A stretch of DNA of 64,000 nt from Paenibacillus cellulosilyticus (GCF_003182255.1 NZ_QGTQ01000001.1:124001-188000), one strand, 5' to 3'. Shown: positions 26,261-35,942, counted from the stretch's first letter. Translations and numbers: made by a program. Notes: generated by a model from the letters alone, not told the origin.

Positions 26261-26288
26261 TTGAGGTTTTCTCACTAAAAGGTAGCAT
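26261..26288 (+). promoter_or_regulatory. Candidate promoter of the glycine-rich lipoprotein gene
   Basis: TTGAGG (26261-26266), 16-nt spacer, TAGCAT (26283-26288). The -35 lies in a small palindrome CCTCAATTTGAGG (26254-26266). The promoter is imperfect but correctly placed. Confidence 0.4.
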
Positions 26289-26300
26289 AGGATCATGAAC

Positions 26301-26339
26301 GGAAGATGAACACCATTATTCATATTTCGTTCATCTTCC
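26301..26339. promoter_or_regulatory. Inverted repeat, possible operator or leader hairpin
   Basis: Perfect 11-bp inverted repeat GGAAGATGAAC / GTTCATCTTCC, arms at 26301-26311 and 26329-26339, separated by 17 nt. An extra ATGAAC half-site lies at 26295-26300. It sits between the divergent adaptor operon and the lipoprotein gene, just downstream of the proposed start point of the latter. Confidence 0.5.
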
Positions 26340-26393
26340 TATGATAGAATGACCCCACTTAAGCTTTGCAGTAATGAATGGAGGTATTTGAGA

Positions 26394-27146
26394 GTGAAAA
26401 CATCAAAATGGGCGTATAGCATGAAGGCAGGGATGGCGCTGCTGCTGGCAGCTTCGATTTTGTCGGCATGCGGTTCGAAGGATGATAGTTCAGGGACGGC
26501 GGCGGCTTCTAACAGCGAACAGACCACTACAGACCAACAGCAAGGGGCACAAAGCGGTAACGGCGTCCGTCAAATGGCGCAGGCACCGAACCAACCAGAG
26601 CGTGATGCGGATTTATTCGCCAAAATCGTCTCGATCGACGGTACATCAGTCGTTGTCAAACAGGCTGACACGAGCTCGATGCCACAGCGCGGGCAAGGCG
26701 GTCAAGGCGATGGTCAAGGACAGCCTCCAGCTGACGGACAAGCGCCAGCGGACGGACAAGCGCCGGAGATGCCTGCAGACGGGCAGCAACCAGCAGCAGA
26801 CGGACAAGCAACGCAAGGCGGCGACGGTCAAGGACGCAGCATGCCAGACTTCTTCACGGGTGAAGAGTCGACGATCTCCATCTCGGAAGGTACGTCCATC
26901 TACAAGCTCGTACGCGGCGATGACGGCAGCATGAACTATGAGCAGGTGAAGCTGGCCGACCTGGCAGCTGACGATATTATTAATGTATGGCTCAAGACTG
27001 ACACGAAGGAAGCAGAGTATGTATCACTGAGCGGCGGTTTCGGTGGTGGCTTCGGTGGCGGCGGCATGCGTGGAAATCAGAATGGCAATGGACAAAATGG
27101 TAACAACAGCGGTCAAGCCAGCACAGACACGCAAACGACGAATTAA
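26394..27146 (+). CDS. Putative lipoprotein with Gly/Gln/Asp-rich sequence
   Basis: A 250-residue predicted lipoprotein. GTG 26394 follows GGAGG at nine nt. The signal peptide ends in the lipobox LSAC (AGMALLLAASILSAC). Next comes a Ser/Gln-rich linker, a short folded segment (ADLFAKIVSIDGTSVVVKQAD), an insert of ADGQAP-type repeats, a second folded segment (EESTISISEGTSIYKLVRGDD ... DDIINVWLKTDTKEAEYVSLSG) and a Gly-rich tail (GGFGGGFGGGGMRGNQNGNG). The two folded parts look like one small beta domain split by the insert; I do not recognise the family with certainty. The Gly-rich tail matches that of the divergent adaptor, suggesting they act together (inference). Confidence 0.75.
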   Translation: MKTSKWAYSMKAGMALLLAASILSACGSKDDSSGTAAASNSEQTTTDQQQGAQSGNGVRQMAQAPNQPERDADLFAKIVSIDGTSVVVKQADTSSMPQRGQGGQGDGQGQPPADGQAPADGQAPEMPADGQQPAADGQATQGGDGQGRSMPDFFTGEESTISISEGTSIYKLVRGDDGSMNYEQVKLADLAADDIINVWLKTDTKEAEYVSLSGGFGGGFGGGGMRGNQNGNGQNGNNSGQASTDTQTTN

Positions 27147-27154
27147 TCCTTGAA

Positions 27155-27198
27155 AACAGCACAAAAGCTGCCCTCGAAAGGGCAGCTTTTGTGCTGTT
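27155..27198. terminator. Bidirectional terminator between the lipoprotein gene and murA
   Basis: A perfect 20-bp stem with a CGAA loop lies between two convergent genes. Runs of A and T inside the stem serve both directions; there is no further T-tract. Confidence 0.75.
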
Positions 27199-27211
27199 CA
27201 ATACGATTTAT

Positions 27212-28573
27212 TTAAGCCCAAGTTGGCTGTACAGTCCGTACAACTTCTTTCTCACGCTTGAACGATACCGTTTCCCGCACAGCGACTGGTGCGGCGGCAA
27301 TGACAGCTTCACGCGTCGCCTCAACTCGCTGAATGTCAGCGCCGAGAGCAGCCATTTTGCCTGCGATATCCACATATCCGCGATCAATATGGTGTGTACC
27401 AGAAATTTCGGAGACACCCTCTGCAACCAGTGCTGCACAGATGAGCGCCGCGCCTGCACGTAGATCCGTTGCGGTTACTTTCGCACCTGTGAGCGGCATG
27501 CCGCCATTCACAATTGCCGAACGGCCATCAACCTTAATCTGTGCATTCATCTTATTGAACTCTTCAACATGCATGAACCGATTCTCGAAAATCGTCTCCG
27601 TCACGACGCTTGTGCCGTCCGACACCAGCAGCAGCGACATCATCTGCGACTGCATATCTGTTGGGAAGCCAGGGTATGGAAGAGTCTTCACATCAACTGC
27701 CTTGAGCGGCTTATCCGCAATGACATGCAGACCGTTATCCATCTCGTGTACCGTAACACCCATTTCTTGCAGCTTCGAAATAACGGGTGCCAAATGGTCG
27801 GCAATCGCACCTTCAATGAGGACGTCTCCACCAGTTATGGCTGCTGCAATCATATAGGTTCCTGCTTCAACACGGTCTGGAATTACCGTATGGCGTACGC
27901 CGCGCAGCTTCTCCACGCCTTCGATCCGAATGATGTCCGTACCCGCTCCGCGCACATGAGCACCCATTGCGTTCAAGTAGTTGGCAAGGTCTACGATTTC
28001 CGGTTCCTTCGCCGCGTTCTCGATCGTGGTCGTTCCGTCTGCAAGGGAAGCCGCCATCATAATATTCTCCGTTGCACCCACGCTCGCAACGTCCAAATAT
28101 ATCTTGGATCCTTTCAGTCGGCCATCCACCTTCGCCTCGATATAGCCTTGACCAAGCGTAACGTTGACGCCCATCGCTTCAAAGCCCTTCAAGTGCTGAT
28201 CGATCGCCCGCATCCCAATGGCACAGCCGCCTGGCAGCGAGATCTTAACCCGTCCCGTACGCGCAAGCAACGGCCCCATTACAAGAATCGAAGCCCGCAT
28301 CTTGCGAACCATCTCGTAAGGCGGTTCATAGGTCGTTAACCGCTGTGCACGTATCGTCATCGTTTCTTCCCCGTGCTGCACGTCCGCTCCAAGCGATGCA
28401 ATTACTTCCCGGATCGTCAGTACGTCATCAAGGAGAGGAACGTCGGCAATGACACTTTCCCCTTCACTTGCGAGTACGGACGCCGCTAGAATCGGAAGCA
28501 CTGCGTTCTTGGCACCATGAACCCGTACTGTACCTGATAACCGCTGGCCTCCGCGGACGATTATTTTGCTCAT
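27212..28573 (-). CDS. murA: UDP-GlcNAc 1-carboxyvinyltransferase MurA
   Basis: Cytosolic enzyme of the first committed peptidoglycan step, transferring enolpyruvate from PEP to UDP-GlcNAc. Lys22 ([11 protein letters not shown]) and the fosfomycin-target Cys117 ([10 protein letters not shown]) are present. The frame is open to 28672, but ATG 28573 ([14 protein letters not shown]) has GGAGG upstream and matches the family start. The protein is 453 residues, with a short C-terminal extension ([17 protein letters not shown]) beyond the usual end. Position before spoIID and after the DUF1146 gene identifies it as the murAA orthologue. Confidence 0.95.
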   Translation of the reverse strand: MSKIIVRGGQRLSGTVRVHGAKNAVLPILAASVLASEGESVIADVPLLDDVLTIREVIASLGADVQHGEETMTIRAQRLTTYEPPYEMVRKMRASILVMGPLLARTGRVKISLPGGCAIGMRAIDQHLKGFEAMGVNVTLGQGYIEAKVDGRLKGSKIYLDVASVGATENIMMAASLADGTTTIENAAKEPEIVDLANYLNAMGAHVRGAGTDIIRIEGVEKLRGVRHTVIPDRVEAGTYMIAAAITGGDVLIEGAIADHLAPVISKLQEMGVTVHEMDNGLHVIADKPLKAVDVKTLPYPGFPTDMQSQMMSLLLVSDGTSVVTETIFENRFMHVEEFNKMNAQIKVDGRSAIVNGGMPLTGAKVTATDLRAGAALICAALVAEGVSEISGTHHIDRGYVDIAGKMAALGADIQRVEATREAVIAAAPVAVRETVSFKREKEVVRTVQPTWA

Positions 28574-29019
28574 CTTCTGAATTCCCTCCGCACGCTGCAA
28601 TTTTGTTCTCTGCCGCTTTATGACTATTTCATCGTATGTGGCTGCGTATTGGACTTCGATTAGGACGATCATGACGGCAGGTCCGCTTCCCTATGCACGT
28701 CGGGGAAAAGCGTTCATAACATGCCGGTCAAAAATTTGTATAATATTCCAACTATGTCTACCGATAGTCATTTGCTCCAAACTTTATCTTACCATCCTGC
28801 TGCACGAATCGACAAGCGTAATTTTCATAAAACGCCTTCATTCGAGCGGCTTTTCGAAGATGTAAAAATTCCCTTTGTTACGCGGCTTTTTCAGATCAAA
28901 TAAGCAGGCTCAAACCGTTAGAATTCGGCTCATAATGACAACCGTTTTCATATCATTCGATGCGGTTCGCGTTTTTCGTTCCGTCATGTAATACCCATTG
29001 TTGACAGGAATCGATTTTG
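28574..29019 (-). other. 446-nt gap between the DUF1146 gene and murA
   Basis: No convincing gene, terminator or strong promoter was seen. In B. subtilis and many relatives ywmB lies here, but none of the frames resembles it. The stretch is AT-rich in its middle and probably holds the murA leader and promoter. Confidence 0.5.
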
Positions 29020-29271
29020 TTATTCGACAAATGCAGTTAGCATCCTTGCCCACTGGTAATAATCCAGAATGAATGAGGCAAGAGAATGTCCAAGAACGAC
29101 GGCTAATACAACGAGCAATAGACGTGCCTTTGGACCTCTCGGGTGACGCATGAACGACTCCAGCTTTAGTTCTTGAAGCACAGCCCAGCATAAAATAATG
29201 CACAACAGCACGACAACAATGGAGAACAGCCCGTTCATGCCATAGGTAATTTGTACGTCTTCCATATTCAT
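29020..29271 (-). CDS. DUF1146 (YwzB-like) small membrane protein
   Basis: An 83-residue protein with two membrane segments (GLFSIVVVLLCIILCWAVLQEL and ARLLLVVLAVVLGHSLASFILDYY) joined by a basic loop (RHPRGPK). Size, topology and position before murA match the DUF1146 family (B. subtilis YwzB). Its function is not known. GAAGGGA precedes the ATG at 29271; a second ATG lies two codons later. It begins 21 nt after the protease gene ends and may be cotranscribed with it. Confidence 0.8.
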   Translation of the reverse strand: MNMEDVQITYGMNGLFSIVVVLLCIILCWAVLQELKLESFMRHPRGPKARLLLVVLAVVLGHSLASFILDYYQWARMLTAFVE

Positions 29272-29292
29272 CGGTAAATATCCCTTCGCTCA

Positions 29293-32235
29293 TTAGATGC
29301 TGTTACGGATACGGAATAACATCGATGTGAATTCAGCACGACTTGCGAATTGTCCCGGTAGGAAACGGTTACCTGGATACCCGCTGATCCACCCCTTCGC
29401 TCGCATAGCTGTAAGCATTGGCGACGCCCAATTGCCAGCGGCAACATCCGCATATGGGGCTCCATTAACGACAGCCGGCTGAACACCTGCAGCATGCCCG
29501 AGCATCACCGCCATCTCCGCACGGGTCATTGGACGGTCTGGTCCGAATGTACGATCCGGATAACCTGTCATATAGCCCGCGGAGACGGCTAAGGCGATTA
29601 CGTTATAAGCCCAATGACGAGCAGATAGGTCTTTAAAGGACAAGCGTGCGGGATTCGACTTTGGTGCGAAAGCGCGAACGAGCAGCGCCGCACCTTCGGC
29701 ACGTGTAACAGCACGATCAGGTTCAAACTTGTAATCGGCATAGCCGGATACAATGCCTTCCTTGGACAGAGCGGTTATAGCCGCTTCCGCCCAATGTCCA
29801 TCGATATCCCGATAGCCGGACTTCAGTGATTCTGTACGTACAGTAAAATGGTAATATTGCTGATTAAACGCGGCGTCCGTTGTTATTTTGAAATAATACA
29901 GACCCTCTTGCAGCGGCATTCCGGCAAAAACACGCTGCCTGCCCGCTACCGACCGGATCGTTCCGACGACCTTCTGGCGCTTGTCGTACACCGTAATCGT
30001 CATCTTCCGATCAGCAGGGATACCGCTCAAATCAATGGAGGCATAACTCTCTCCAGTCAGCCTGAGCTGGAACCAATCCTCATCCGCAGCTGTGCCGATG
30101 ACGCCTAGATATTCCGTTCCTTGACGCATTGCTGTCGCCGTATAGGACTTGTCATTCGGCTCATTCGGATCATCGTATTTCGTTGAAATATCCAGCTTCA
30201 GTGTATAAAGCCCCGTAACTGGGCTCGCATCCGCAGCCGCTGCATTATATACCCGAATGTAGTATCGGCCAGGCGTCACCGTAATGAGCGGAGTCTGCTC
30301 TTGCTCGCCGTCTCCGTTATCATCGTACGTTACGAGCTTCTGCCCTTCCCGCTGCACAGCCAAGCTGGGGTCGATGCGTACCGTATCCGTCTGCAGCAGC
30401 AGCTTGAGCGTCCCGCTTCGCTTAAAGTTCACGACATACCAGTCACGGTCCCCCTGCTTGTCAAAGTTCCCCGTAATGACCTGTGAACGCGGCTGAAGCG
30501 TCGCAGCCGCATAGGACTTGTCATTGCTCTCATACGCGTCCGGATTCATGTGAAAATCGGATGTGAGCAAATAAGGCAGCTTATCATCGCGATCATGATC
30601 GTACAGCTGAAGCTTGATCCAGTTCGTGCCCTTCTTAACCGGCCACTCCACGGATGTGTTGCCCAGCTTCGCATCCTGTGAATTAGCTGCTTGCTTGCCT
30701 GAATACAGCATCATCCGTACGGGCGGCATGGCCGTTCCAGCTGGGTTCAAGCCCTGCAGTTGAATCGTCAGTTTCCCATCATACGGTACATCAACACGAT
30801 ACCAGTCCTGATCGAGACCTCCCGTTAATCGGGCAGCAATTCGTGTCTGCAACGGCCATTTGGCCGCGCGGTCTCTTGAATCGTTCGGCTCGTACGCATC
30901 CGGCCGAAGCTGAGCCGTAACTGCCTTATCCACCTGCAGCAGACCGTAACCAGTCTCTTCATCGACTCCTGGCTGCCCGATATCCTTTGCCGTCTGGCGA
31001 AGCAGCTCTCTAACCTCGTATGGCTTAAAATTCGGATGCACCCTCAGGACGAGCGCAGCCGCGGCAGCCGCTTGCGGAGCCGCCATCGACGTGCCTTCCT
31101 CTTCCTTATACCCGCCGCCTAGTGCTGTCGTAAACACATTCCATGGCGCCGCAATATCAATCTCCGGGCCTGAATTGGAGCGCGGCTCCGGTTGTCCGTT
31201 CGGCTTCACACCGCCAACGGCGAGCACTGTCGGATAAGCGGCGGGGTATTCAATCGCAACCTTGCTGCCCAGCTGTTCTCCATCATTGCCCGTCGCGGCA
31301 ACAAGTAACACGCCCTTGCTCTCCGCATACTGCACAATATCGCGCATATAGGTCGAGAATCGATACAGCCCGACGGACAGAACGACGATCGCTGCGCCTT
31401 TGTTAACCGCATACAGGATGCCTTCCCCAAGCTTGCTCTCATCGCCGGCACCGTCTTCATCCAGCGCCTTGATCGGCATAATGCGCGCACGCCACAAAAT
31501 GCCTGCAATGCCTGCCTTATTGTTCCCTGTCGCGGCAAGGACTCCGGCTACGTTCGTGCCGTGCCCATTATCGTCCTGCGGAGGCAATTTAGGGTCAAGC
31601 AGATTCACACCTCCGAGCAGGCTGCCCTTCAGATCCGGATGGCTGAAATCGACGCCCGTATCTACCAATGCGATCGTAATGTCGGTCTGATCATGCACCG
31701 TGTTCCACGCCTTCTTCGCACCGATGAGATCGAGGTACGTTTGCCGTGACAAATACGGATCGTTCGCTTCGACATGCGTCTGAGCCGATGATAAAACGTG
31801 CACCCGGTCGTTCGGCTGCACATACGCCACTCTGTCATCCGCACGCAGCTCCGTTAGCCATTGTGCAATGCTGCCATCGCCGCCACCTTCAGGAACGACG
31901 ATATCCGTCGCCATCTCCGTCTGTCGGCTAATGACTCGCGTTCCCGCTGGCACGACGTCCGGCGGTGTATCCCGCCATTTCAGCAGCCAGCTCTCGGCTC
32001 CCGTCTCGTCTACCGCTCCACATTGATCGGCCTCGCCTATATAGTCTCCCGCTATTGCTGCGGACGCGGATGCGGATGCGTAAGACTGTCCGTCCAAAGC
32101 GAACGAATCGGCAGCCGCAGCCCATAGCAGCAAGCCCGCAAGCATAAGCCCGACAGCGCAGCGAAGTGTGCGATGACGATCCATCTCTTTATTGTGTTGT
32201 TCTTGATTATTGGAATTTCGTATATTGTAGTCCAT
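29293..32235 (-). CDS. Subtilisin-family (S8) protease with PPC and SLH domains
   Basis: A 980-residue exported serine protease. A signal sequence (core LRCAVGLMLAGLLLWAAAADSFA) is followed by a prodomain-like region, then the S8 domain with Asp192 (IALVDTGVDFSHPDL), His225 (DDNGHGTNVAG), oxyanion Asn317 (AATGNDG) and Ser383 (GTSMAAPQAA). Three PPC-type beta domains (~450-790, each opening with E-P/S-N-D-S/K and DWY/F) come next, then three SLH units (~800-975: VTRAEGAALL, MTRAEMAVML, ASRAEFTSML). It is therefore a cell-wall-anchored protease. ATG 32235 follows GACGAGG; a second ATG 17 codons in lacks a spaced site. Substrates are unknown. Confidence 0.93.
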   Translation of the reverse strand: MDYNIRNSNNQEQHNKEMDRHRTLRCAVGLMLAGLLLWAAAADSFALDGQSYASASASAAIAGDYIGEADQCGAVDETGAESWLLKWRDTPPDVVPAGTRVISRQTEMATDIVVPEGGGDGSIAQWLTELRADDRVAYVQPNDRVHVLSSAQTHVEANDPYLSRQTYLDLIGAKKAWNTVHDQTDITIALVDTGVDFSHPDLKGSLLGGVNLLDPKLPPQDDNGHGTNVAGVLAATGNNKAGIAGILWRARIMPIKALDEDGAGDESKLGEGILYAVNKGAAIVVLSVGLYRFSTYMRDIVQYAESKGVLLVAATGNDGEQLGSKVAIEYPAAYPTVLAVGGVKPNGQPEPRSNSGPEIDIAAPWNVFTTALGGGYKEEEGTSMAAPQAAAAAALVLRVHPNFKPYEVRELLRQTAKDIGQPGVDEETGYGLLQVDKAVTAQLRPDAYEPNDSRDRAAKWPLQTRIAARLTGGLDQDWYRVDVPYDGKLTIQLQGLNPAGTAMPPVRMMLYSGKQAANSQDAKLGNTSVEWPVKKGTNWIKLQLYDHDRDDKLPYLLTSDFHMNPDAYESNDKSYAAATLQPRSQVITGNFDKQGDRDWYVVNFKRSGTLKLLLQTDTVRIDPSLAVQREGQKLVTYDDNGDGEQEQTPLITVTPGRYYIRVYNAAAADASPVTGLYTLKLDISTKYDDPNEPNDKSYTATAMRQGTEYLGVIGTAADEDWFQLRLTGESYASIDLSGIPADRKMTITVYDKRQKVVGTIRSVAGRQRVFAGMPLQEGLYYFKITTDAAFNQQYYHFTVRTESLKSGYRDIDGHWAEAAITALSKEGIVSGYADYKFEPDRAVTRAEGAALLVRAFAPKSNPARLSFKDLSARHWAYNVIALAVSAGYMTGYPDRTFGPDRPMTRAEMAVMLGHAAGVQPAVVNGAPYADVAAGNWASPMLTAMRAKGWISGYPGNRFLPGQFASRAEFTSMLFRIRNSI

Positions 32236-32322
32236 TTGACCTCGTCCTTGCGCAAAGTCCCCGGTCGTTGCCCGATCCTTGCTGCTTCTCCTCCATATAA
32301 AAACGCCGATACCATCTCAATA

Positions 32323-32337
32323 GTTTCGATTCGAAAC
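32323..32337. promoter_or_regulatory. 15-nt palindrome upstream of the protease gene
   Basis: GTTTCGA-T-TCGAAAC is a perfect palindrome about 90 nt before the ATG. It could be an operator. The remainder of the 32236-32708 gap shows only the nuoN-side hairpin; no clear -35/-10 pair was found. Confidence 0.3.
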
Positions 32338-32641
32338 GGTTATTTTCCTTGCTGGCGGCGAAATATTTTCGCGCACGTCCGCACTCGACTACGATTAGTG
32401 CGTTAACGGTCTTACCGACTTCCGGGCGCTATGCTATAGCGTTTCTATTTTCTATTCCCGGACGACTATTCCCCCTCCATACTCCACATGGCTGATTAAG
32501 CCTTATTCATCCATATGGCGATTGTGATGTCCCTATGAGAAAACTTTAATCGAGCGAAATTGTTCTTTTTTGTAAACTTAGAAACTTATACATGTTAGGT
32601 GATCCATACTCTTGTTTAGCTTGTCTTGAATAAACATGGTA

Positions 32642-32691
32642 AAGAGCGCCCCGTGGCAGCAGCAGATCCATGCTCCCAACTAGGCGCTCTT
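32642..32691 (-). terminator. Hairpin at the end of the nuo operon
   Basis: Arms AAGAGCGCC (32642-32650) and GGCGCTCTT (32683-32691) close a long loop 17 nt past the nuoN stop. The minus-strand tail TTTACC is a weak T-tract. Confidence 0.5.
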
Positions 32692-32708
32692 CGTTTGTTG
32701 TAAATGGT

Positions 32709-34319
32709 TTATCGCAAAATAAGCAGGTCGCCCACGACCGAGAAGACGTGCTCGAACCAATGCAGCAGACCGTTCGGATAAACGCCAAGCACAAGCGTCG
32801 CCGCGGCGCACAGCCAGACGACAATGCCGGATGCCGCAGGCACATGAACAGGCTCATCGCCTGACGAGCGCATGAACATTTGACGGACGATACCGAAGTA
32901 GACGTAGTAGGATATGACGCTTGTGCCCGCCATGATCGCAACCAGCCAATACGCATGCGAGCTTGCCGCGCCCATCATGACGAACAGCTTACCGAAGAAA
33001 CCGCCTGAGATCGGCAGGCCTGCGAGTGATAGAACGAAGATGATCATCGCCCCCGCGGTCCAAGGCGCTCGATGATATAACCCTTCGAACGAACGCAGCT
33101 GCACGCTGCCATCCGCATCCCGACGCGAGCCTGCCACTATCGACAGCACTGCGAAAGCCCCGATGTTCATGCACAAGTAAGCAGCCGCGTAGAAGAACAG
33201 CTCTGCTGCATTATTCGAATGGACGCCATAGAAGGACAGTCCGATCGGCGCAATCAAGTATCCGGCATTCGCAACACCCGACAGCGCAAGCAGCCGTTTC
33301 ATATTGTGCTGCCTTAGCGCGCTCAGTGTACCAACGATCATCGCGCAGGCCGCAACAGCCAGTACTGCCCGGAACAGATCGTGCCCGATCGTGCTCCCGT
33401 TCGATAGACTTTCGGGAAAAACAACATTGTAGAACAGTCGGAACAACGCCACTGCAGCTGCCGTCTTCGAGACAACCGCGAGGAAAGCACTCACCGGTGT
33501 TGGTGCACCTTCGTACACATCCGGCGCCCAAGCGTGGAAAGGCGCTGCCGCGATTTTGATCCCGAAGCCCGCCGCCATGAAGAAGAATGCCAAATAAATA
33601 AGTCCGCGGAACGACTCTACCGCTTGTGGCAGGCTGCTGCCAATCTCACCGACGTGGGTGGAACCAGTCAAGCCGTATAAATAGGACATCCCGAATAGGA
33701 TAAAAGCCGATGAGATACCGCCGGTCACGACGTATTTGAACGCCGCTTCGGCCGGCTTCGCAGATACTTTCTCTTCTGAGGATGCCGCCTGCGCCGTAAG
33801 CGCTCGACGTGCTCGCAACCCTACCAGCACATAGGTGGAGATGCTGAGCAGCTCAAGGCCGGTGTACAGCGTTATGAGATCACCCGTCGACGTCATCAAC
33901 ATGGCACCGGCTGTCGCAGGCAGCATCAGGTAGTAATACTCCCCTTGATGCACCAGCTGTCCGCTCGAGCCTTGTTTCATCGCTCCTAGACTCCACAAGA
34001 CGATAAGCGCCGCCGCCGTCAGCAGCAGCAGCTTGAACATGGCGCCGAAATCGTCGATCCGGTAGTTATCGTTCAGTAAGCCAAGCGCCTCGCTAGCCAG
34101 CGATTGGTCCGCCTGATGCTGTATCCGCCAGACGACACTAACGAAGGAGCCAAGCAGCGAAGCAAGCGACAGCCAGCCGATCAGCGACCGATCAACTCGC
34201 CGCGGGAGCAGCAGATCCAACATAATAAGGACAGCCATCATTGCAATGAGAATGAGCTCGGGGGCCATATGTCCCGCATCGGCCCAAGTCATCGCCTGCA
34301 GCGTTCGTTCGTAAGCCAT
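32709..34319 (-). CDS. nuoN: NADH-quinone oxidoreductase subunit N
   Basis: A 536-residue antiporter-like membrane subunit of complex I, one of three that drive proton movement. About fourteen membrane helices are visible, with the family stretch LELLSISTYVLVG, FGIKIAAAPFHAWAPDVYEGAPTPVSAFLAVVSKTAA (the ion-channel core with conserved Lys and Glu) and GLPISGGFFGKLFV. It is the last gene of the eleven-gene operon and follows nuoM by three nt. GGGGGG lies before the ATG at 34319. Confidence 0.95.
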   Translation of the reverse strand: MAYERTLQAMTWADAGHMAPELILIAMMAVLIMLDLLLPRRVDRSLIGWLSLASLLGSFVSVVWRIQHQADQSLASEALGLLNDNYRIDDFGAMFKLLLLTAAALIVLWSLGAMKQGSSGQLVHQGEYYYLMLPATAGAMLMTSTGDLITLYTGLELLSISTYVLVGLRARRALTAQAASSEEKVSAKPAEAAFKYVVTGGISSAFILFGMSYLYGLTGSTHVGEIGSSLPQAVESFRGLIYLAFFFMAAGFGIKIAAAPFHAWAPDVYEGAPTPVSAFLAVVSKTAAAVALFRLFYNVVFPESLSNGSTIGHDLFRAVLAVAACAMIVGTLSALRQHNMKRLLALSGVANAGYLIAPIGLSFYGVHSNNAAELFFYAAAYLCMNIGAFAVLSIVAGSRRDADGSVQLRSFEGLYHRAPWTAGAMIIFVLSLAGLPISGGFFGKLFVMMGAASSHAYWLVAIMAGTSVISYYVYFGIVRQMFMRSSGDEPVHVPAASGIVVWLCAAATLVLGVYPNGLLHWFEHVFSVVGDLLILR

Positions 34320-34322
34320 GCG

Positions 34323-35942
34323 TTACCCCCCTACCCTCAAGTTCAATTGCTCCAGCATCGAATCGAAGCTGTGATGCAGCTGCTCCGTCACGAATGACGG
34401 ATAGATGCCGAGCAGCACGACGAGCGCAAGCAGGACAACAACCGGCAATGCTTCAATGAACCGCGCATCATGGACGCTCTCGAAACGCGGCTGCATGGAC
34501 CCGAAGCTCACGCCCATCACAGCCCGCAGCACATAGATCGCTGTCAATATGATGCCGAGCACCGCAATGGACGCGATCGCCTTATGCGAATCGAATACAC
34601 CAAGCAGTGACAGCAGTTCGCCAACGAAACCGGATAAACCCGGCAGTCCGAGGGATGCAAGGCCTGCGGCGAGCAGCGCTCCGGACATGAACGGCATCGT
34701 CCTTGCCAAACCGCCAAGCTCATCCAGCTTCGTCGTACCGGTCCGTTCATAGAATGCGCCAAGCAGCAGGAACAGCAGTGCCGAGATTAAGCCGTGCGAG
34801 ATCAGCTGGAACACGGCGCCCTGCAGGCCAATCACGTTCAGTGCAGAGAGGCCTAGCAGAACGATGCCCATATGGCTGAGCGAGGAATACGCGAGCACGA
34901 GCCGAAGCTCTTTTTGCCGGAAGGCGATGACCGCACCGTACAACAAATTGATAAGTCCGAGTATAGCGAGCAGCGTCGAGCATTTATCCGCTTGTTCCGG
35001 GAATAGGAAGAAGCCGAAGCGAATAAGGCCGTAAGCGCCCATTTTGAGCAAGATGCCAGAGTGAATCATGACGACTGGCGCCGGCGCTTCCTTGTGCACA
35101 TCGAGCATCCACGTATGGAACGGTACGATCGGCAGCTTGATGCCAAAGGCAATTAGCAGCAGGACGAACAGCACCGTCTGCATCGTACCGGACAGATAGA
35201 ACGGATTCTCACCCGCCTGCGAAAGCTGGTTCGCATAAGCCTGCGGGTCCGCTAGGTTCGCTGCAATGACATCATAGCTGCCACTATAGCCAAAATGCGC
35301 AACCCCCGCTGCAGTCTGTTCCAGCGTAAAACCGGCCGTTACAACGAGAATGACGAAGACGATGAGCATAATGGCCGAGCCCAGCCCGTTATACAGCAGG
35401 AACCGAATCGCTGCCCGCTCCCGATCGAATAGCCCCCAGATGCCGACTAAGAACAGCATTGGAATGAGCGTAATCTCGAAGAAAATAAAGAAAAGCAATA
35501 AGTCCCGCGCGAGGAACACGCCAAGCATGCCGCATTCCAGTACCAATAACCAGAAGTAATACAGCTTCCATCGTTTTCGGATGGTGATGGAGGCAATCGC
35601 CGCCATCGAAGCTACAATCGTTGTCAGCAACACCAACGGCAGTGACAAGCCATCAAGGCTAAGCGAGTAGTCAAAATGCAGGTCGAAGTCGGCTTCGCCA
35701 CCGACTGCTGCTTTATCGAGCGGGATACTGATCCACGTCGACTGCTCGTCGTAGGCTGTACCCGACTTGCTCGGATCGTAGTCGATGTACAGCATAATCG
35801 CCAAGACGAGCGGAAGCAGCGTAGCAATGACGGCCGTCCAGCGCAGCAGACGCATTCGCTGGGAAGGCAGCGCCAGCAATACTACCGCGCCTAACAGCGG
35901 CGAGAAAACAAGAAAGGAAAGAATCGGCCAATCGATCGTCAT
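34323..35942 (-). CDS. nuoM: NADH-quinone oxidoreductase subunit M
   Basis: A 539-residue antiporter-like membrane subunit of complex I. Diagnostic segments are FFIFFEITLIPMLFLVGIWG, FGIKLPIVPFHTWMLDVHKEAPAPVVMIHSGILLKMGAYG and YSSLSHMGIVLLGL. The conserved Glu of helix 5 and Lys of helices 7 and 8 appear in place. The ATG overlaps the nuoL stop by four bases (ATGA), so the two are coupled. Confidence 0.95.
   Translation of the reverse strand: MTIDWPILSFLVFSPLLGAVVLLALPSQRMRLLRWTAVIATLLPLVLAIMLYIDYDPSKSGTAYDEQSTWISIPLDKAAVGGEADFDLHFDYSLSLDGLSLPLVLLTTIVASMAAIASITIRKRWKLYYFWLLVLECGMLGVFLARDLLLFFIFFEITLIPMLFLVGIWGLFDRERAAIRFLLYNGLGSAIMLIVFVILVVTAGFTLEQTAAGVAHFGYSGSYDVIAANLADPQAYANQLSQAGENPFYLSGTMQTVLFVLLLIAFGIKLPIVPFHTWMLDVHKEAPAPVVMIHSGILLKMGAYGLIRFGFFLFPEQADKCSTLLAILGLINLLYGAVIAFRQKELRLVLAYSSLSHMGIVLLGLSALNVIGLQGAVFQLISHGLISALLFLLLGAFYERTGTTKLDELGGLARTMPFMSGALLAAGLASLGLPGLSGFVGELLSLLGVFDSHKAIASIAVLGIILTAIYVLRAVMGVSFGSMQPRFESVHDARFIEALPVVVLLALVVLLGIYPSFVTEQLHHSFDSMLEQLNLRVGG

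Noticed and set aside
28910-29293. 127-codon minus-strand frame overlapping the DUF1146 gene
   Set aside because: Out-of-frame shadow of the DUF1146 gene with a stray extension; composition not protein-like.
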